From UBA6921 sp031363085 (GTDB lineage Bacteria; Pseudomonadota; Gammaproteobacteria; SG8-11), in assembly GCA_031363085.1 (NCBI GenBank), contig JANLTU010000244.1:1-15867 (forward strand): DNA of 15,867 nucleotides, written 5' to 3'. Below, piece by piece: positions 13,789 to 15,867 of this stretch. Each line of letters starts with the position of its first letter. The stretch's first letter is position 1. The notes under the pieces were generated by a model. That model did not search any database and was not told the DNA's origin. It saw nothing but the letters and a program-made list of their open reading frames with translations. Made by a program: the position numbers and the translations under genes.

Positions 13789-13818
13789 ACTATAGAGGGC
13801 AATGAAACGATTCATCAA
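13789..13818 (-). promoter_or_regulatory. Probable promoter of the peroxidase-antiporter unit
   Basis: On the minus strand TTGATG (13818-13813), 18 bases, then TATAGT (13794-13789), close to the sigma-70 consensus. The -10 ends 36 bases before the peroxidase ATG, which leaves room for the AGGAGA ribosome-binding site. Confidence 0.55.
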
Positions 13819-13908
13819 TCTAAATACCGCAACGCTAAACCGGCTGTGGGAGCGGTACGGAACCGCCGTGCGTCCATTTTTTCTACGCTGCTGTATTTCG
13901 GCGAGTAA

Positions 13909-13923
13909 ATTGCATATTGCAAT
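13909..13923. promoter_or_regulatory. Palindrome directly before the TPR/GT41 start codon
   Basis: ATTGCA, TAT, TGCAAT: perfect six-base arms, ending two bases before the ATG at 13926. It replaces the place where a Shine-Dalgarno would be expected. It shares TTGCATA and CAA with the HxlR-side palindrome at 7722-7736. It could be an operator or an mRNA hairpin that limits translation. Confidence 0.45.
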
Positions 13924-13925
13924 AC

Positions 13926-15867
13926 ATGTCCAACCCATTGACGACCAATGCTGTGCCAGCGCCCTGCGCATCGCTGCCGATCGAGCAATCCCTGCGCGAA
14001 GCTGTTGCACACCATCAGGCGGGCCGGTTACAGGAAGCGGGCGAACGCTATCTCGCTATTTTGCAAGCTGATCCGGCGCATGCGGAAGCGAACCACCGCA
14101 TGGGACTGCTGGCGGTGCAGTCGCGACAGCCGGCAGCCGGCCTCGCCTATTTTTCAGCCGCACTGGATGCCGAGCCGACACGCGGACAGTATTGGCTGAG
14201 CTACATTGACGCATTGTGCCAAGCCGACCAGACCGACGATGCCCGAAAAATTCTGGCCCTAGCTCAGCAACAAGGATTACACGGCAATGACGTCGACACA
14301 TTGGCGGCAAGACTGGCAATCCCCAAACCGGCCAAGGCGCCCCCCTCCGACACAAATTATAGCCGATCCCCAGAGGCCAGCCCCTCCGCGCAGGAAATCA
14401 ACACACTGGTGACTTATTTCGGCCAGGGGCGCTACGCCGACGCGGAATCCCTCGCCGAAGCCCTGACGCTGCGCTTCCCGCACCACGGATTCGGATGGAA
14501 GGCGCTGGGCGCCTCACGCAAGCAATCGGGGCGCAGCGCGGAGGCGTTTGAGCCTGCCCAAAAAGCCGCCGCACTGTTACCAAACGACGCCGACGCGCAC
14601 AGCAACCTGGGCGGGATACTCAGGGATCTGGGCCGGTCGGACGCAGCAGAAGCAAGTTTGCGTCAGGCGTTACGAATCAACCCCGCTCACGCCCAGGCAT
14701 TCAGCAATCTGGGCGCCACCCTGCAGGACCTTGGCCGGCTGAACGATGCCGAAGAATCGTTACGCCAAGCGCTTCGCATCAATCCAAATAACGTGGATGC
14801 ACTGAATAATCTGGGCAATGCGCTCAAGGGATTAGGTCGGTTTAGCGAAGCCGAAGCCTGCTACCGGAAGGCGCTTGAGCTTAATCCCCGCTTTGCCGAT
14901 GCGCACAACAATCTGGGCGTCACACTCCAGGAGTTAAATCGGCCCGAAGAAGCGGAAGCCTGCTACCTACGCGCATTGGACATCAAGCCGGATTATGCGA
15001 TGGCGCACAGCAATCGGGGTATGACATTGCTGCGGCTGGGTTTTTTGAGTGACGCCGAAAGCAGTTGCCGACGTGCGTTGGACATCGACCCGAACTTTCC
15101 GGACGCACATATCAATCTCGGTGCAACCCTGATGCACCAGGGCCGTTTGTACGAGGCGGAACAGTGTTGCCAGAATGCGGTTCGACTCGCACCCGATAAC
15201 GTCCTTGCGCTCAGCAATCTGGGTGTCGCACTTCAGGATCTGGGCCAGCATCACGCCGCCGAAGTGTGCTACCGGCGTGCGTTGGAATTGAAGCCCGATT
15301 TCATCAGCGCGATGGACAACCTGCTGTTTGACTTGAACTACGATCCGGACAAAAGCGCCGAAGAAATTTTTGCCGCCTACCGCGAATACGATGCGCGCTT
15401 CGGCATCCCGCTACGTCGCGAATGGCGGCCGCATGCAAATAGCCGCGATACCCAGCGTCGCTTGAAGGTCGGATACGTTTCTCCTGATTTCAAAATACAC
15501 TCGTCGCGACACTTTCTCGAACCGTTGCTGGCGCACCACGACAAAAGTGCAGTCGAAATTTATGCCTATGCCGATTTGATCCACGAAGACGAGGTCACAG
15601 CGCGATACAAAACTTGCGTCGATCATTGGATTCCTTCCGCTGCACTCACTGATGCGGAACTGACAGACCGCATCCGCGCAGACGGCATCGACATCCTGGT
15701 GGAACTGGCGGGTCACAGCAACGGTAACCGACTGGGCGTATTTGCGCGCAAACCGACGCCGGTGTCGCTGACCTGGATGGGCTATGGAAGCACTACCGGC
15801 TTGTCGGCCATCGATTACTTCCTGACCGACGACCTCGGTGCCCCGCCGGGCAGCGACGCGCTCTTCG
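13926..15867 (+). CDS. TPR-repeat GT41 (O-GlcNAc transferase-like, SPINDLY-type) protein, truncated by the window
   Basis: The frame is open for 647 codons and leaves the right edge. Residues ~20-140 hold degenerate TPR units, followed by a short Pro/Ser-rich linker. Residues ~220-457 (14583-15296) are seven consecutive 34-residue TPRs of the type AHAQAFSNLGATLQDLGRL. From ~513 begins the GT41 domain: LKVGYVSPDFKIHSSRHFLE, whose His525 matches the catalytic-site His of O-GlcNAc transferase, then ELAGHSNGNRLGVFARKP, and SLTWMGYGSTTGLSAIDYFL. Such proteins transfer a sugar from a nucleotide sugar to Ser/Thr of target proteins; the TPR superhelix binds the target. The rest of the catalytic domain, including the nucleotide-sugar site, is outside the window. 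The ATG is chosen as the first ATG after an in-frame stop; it has no Shine-Dalgarno. Confidence 0.92.
   Translation, partial: MSNPLTTNAVPAPCASLPIEQSLREAVAHHQAGRLQEAGERYLAILQADPAHAEANHRMGLLAVQSRQPAAGLAYFSAALDAEPTRGQYWLSYIDALCQADQTDDARKILALAQQQGLHGNDVDTLAARLAIPKPAKAPPSDTNYSRSPEASPSAQEINTLVTYFGQGRYADAESLAEALTLRFPHHGFGWKALGASRKQSGRSAEAFEPAQKAAALLPNDADAHSNLGGILRDLGRSDAAEASLRQALRINPAHAQAFSNLGATLQDLGRLNDAEESLRQALRINPNNVDALNNLGNALKGLGRFSEAEACYRKALELNPRFADAHNNLGVTLQELNRPEEAEACYLRALDIKPDYAMAHSNRGMTLLRLGFLSDAESSCRRALDIDPNFPDAHINLGATLMHQGRLYEAEQCCQNAVRLAPDNVLALSNLGVALQDLGQHHAAEVCYRRALELKPDFISAMDNLLFDLNYDPDKSAEEIFAAYREYDARFGIPLRREWRPHANSRDTQRRLKVGYVSPDFKIHSSRHFLEPLLAHHDKSAVEIYAYADLIHEDEVTARYKTCVDHWIPSAALTDAELTDRIRADGIDILVELAGHSNGNRLGVFARKPTPVSLTWMGYGSTTGLSAIDYFLTDDLGAPPGSDALF

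Noticed and set aside
13753..14010. 86-codon N-terminal extension of the glutathione peroxidase
   Set aside because: It would put the signal peptide in the middle of the protein, cross the probable promoter and overlap the divergent GT41 start; the start at 13752 has a good Shine-Dalgarno.
14583..15296. Regular ~102-base periodicity resembling a repeat array
   Set aside because: It reflects 34-residue TPR units within one gene; the DNA copies are diverged and there are no spacers, so it is not CRISPR or a satellite.

Overview
The window looks like chromosomal DNA of a proteobacterium, probably beta or gamma. Signs are an outer-membrane porin with a signal peptide, several lipoproteins, a Kef-type antiporter, an exported glutathione peroxidase and a TPR/GT41 O-GlcNAc-transferase-like gene. 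By eye most of it is moderately GC-rich, while the first ~640 bases are clearly AT-rich. No rRNA, complete tRNA, integrase, phage gene or CRISPR array is visible. The organism cannot be named from the sequence alone.

Region 1 (1-2250) is a decayed junction. An AT-rich stretch without convincing genes is followed by a degenerate IS4-family (IS50/Tn5-like) remnant on the minus strand that still has one terminal repeat. Next comes a 5'-truncated, frameshifted Fic-family gene. Directly after its stop lies a short segment resembling the 3' part of tmRNA (ssrA), a common attachment site of genomic islands, and then a strong rho-independent terminator. I read this as the worn edge of a mobile island, which is an inference.

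Region 2 (2254-7720, minus strand) is a tightly packed run of small genes, most with good Shine-Dalgarno sites. In transcription order it holds a YCII-domain gene remnant, a DHFR/RibD-like reductase, a VOC/PhnB-like gene broken by one extra base in a T run, a lipoprotein alpha/beta hydrolase, an intact PhnB-like VOC protein, a DoxX-like membrane protein, a DUF4287 protein, an AraC-GyrI regulator, and, after a terminator, another VOC protein. A redox-type HxlR regulator (7755-8204, plus strand) diverges from the cluster over a palindromic operator. The families fit small-molecule, electrophile or redox stress handling, but no substrate can be assigned.

Region 3 (8205-11415, plus strand) holds an OprO/OprP-like porin translationally coupled (ATGA overlap) to a membrane-anchored protein. 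That protein has a TonB-like proline-rich linker ending in a PstS-like ligand-binding domain. A small lipoprotein of unknown function follows. The porin and anchored binding domain are the best candidate for an under-described system: an outer-membrane channel paired with a tethered periplasmic binding module, perhaps for phosphate or another oxyanion.

Region 4 (11437-15867) has an exported glutathione peroxidase and a Kef-type antiporter in one minus-strand unit. Divergent from them is a TPR-rich GT41 glycosyltransferase running off the right edge, with a perfect palindrome immediately before its start codon.
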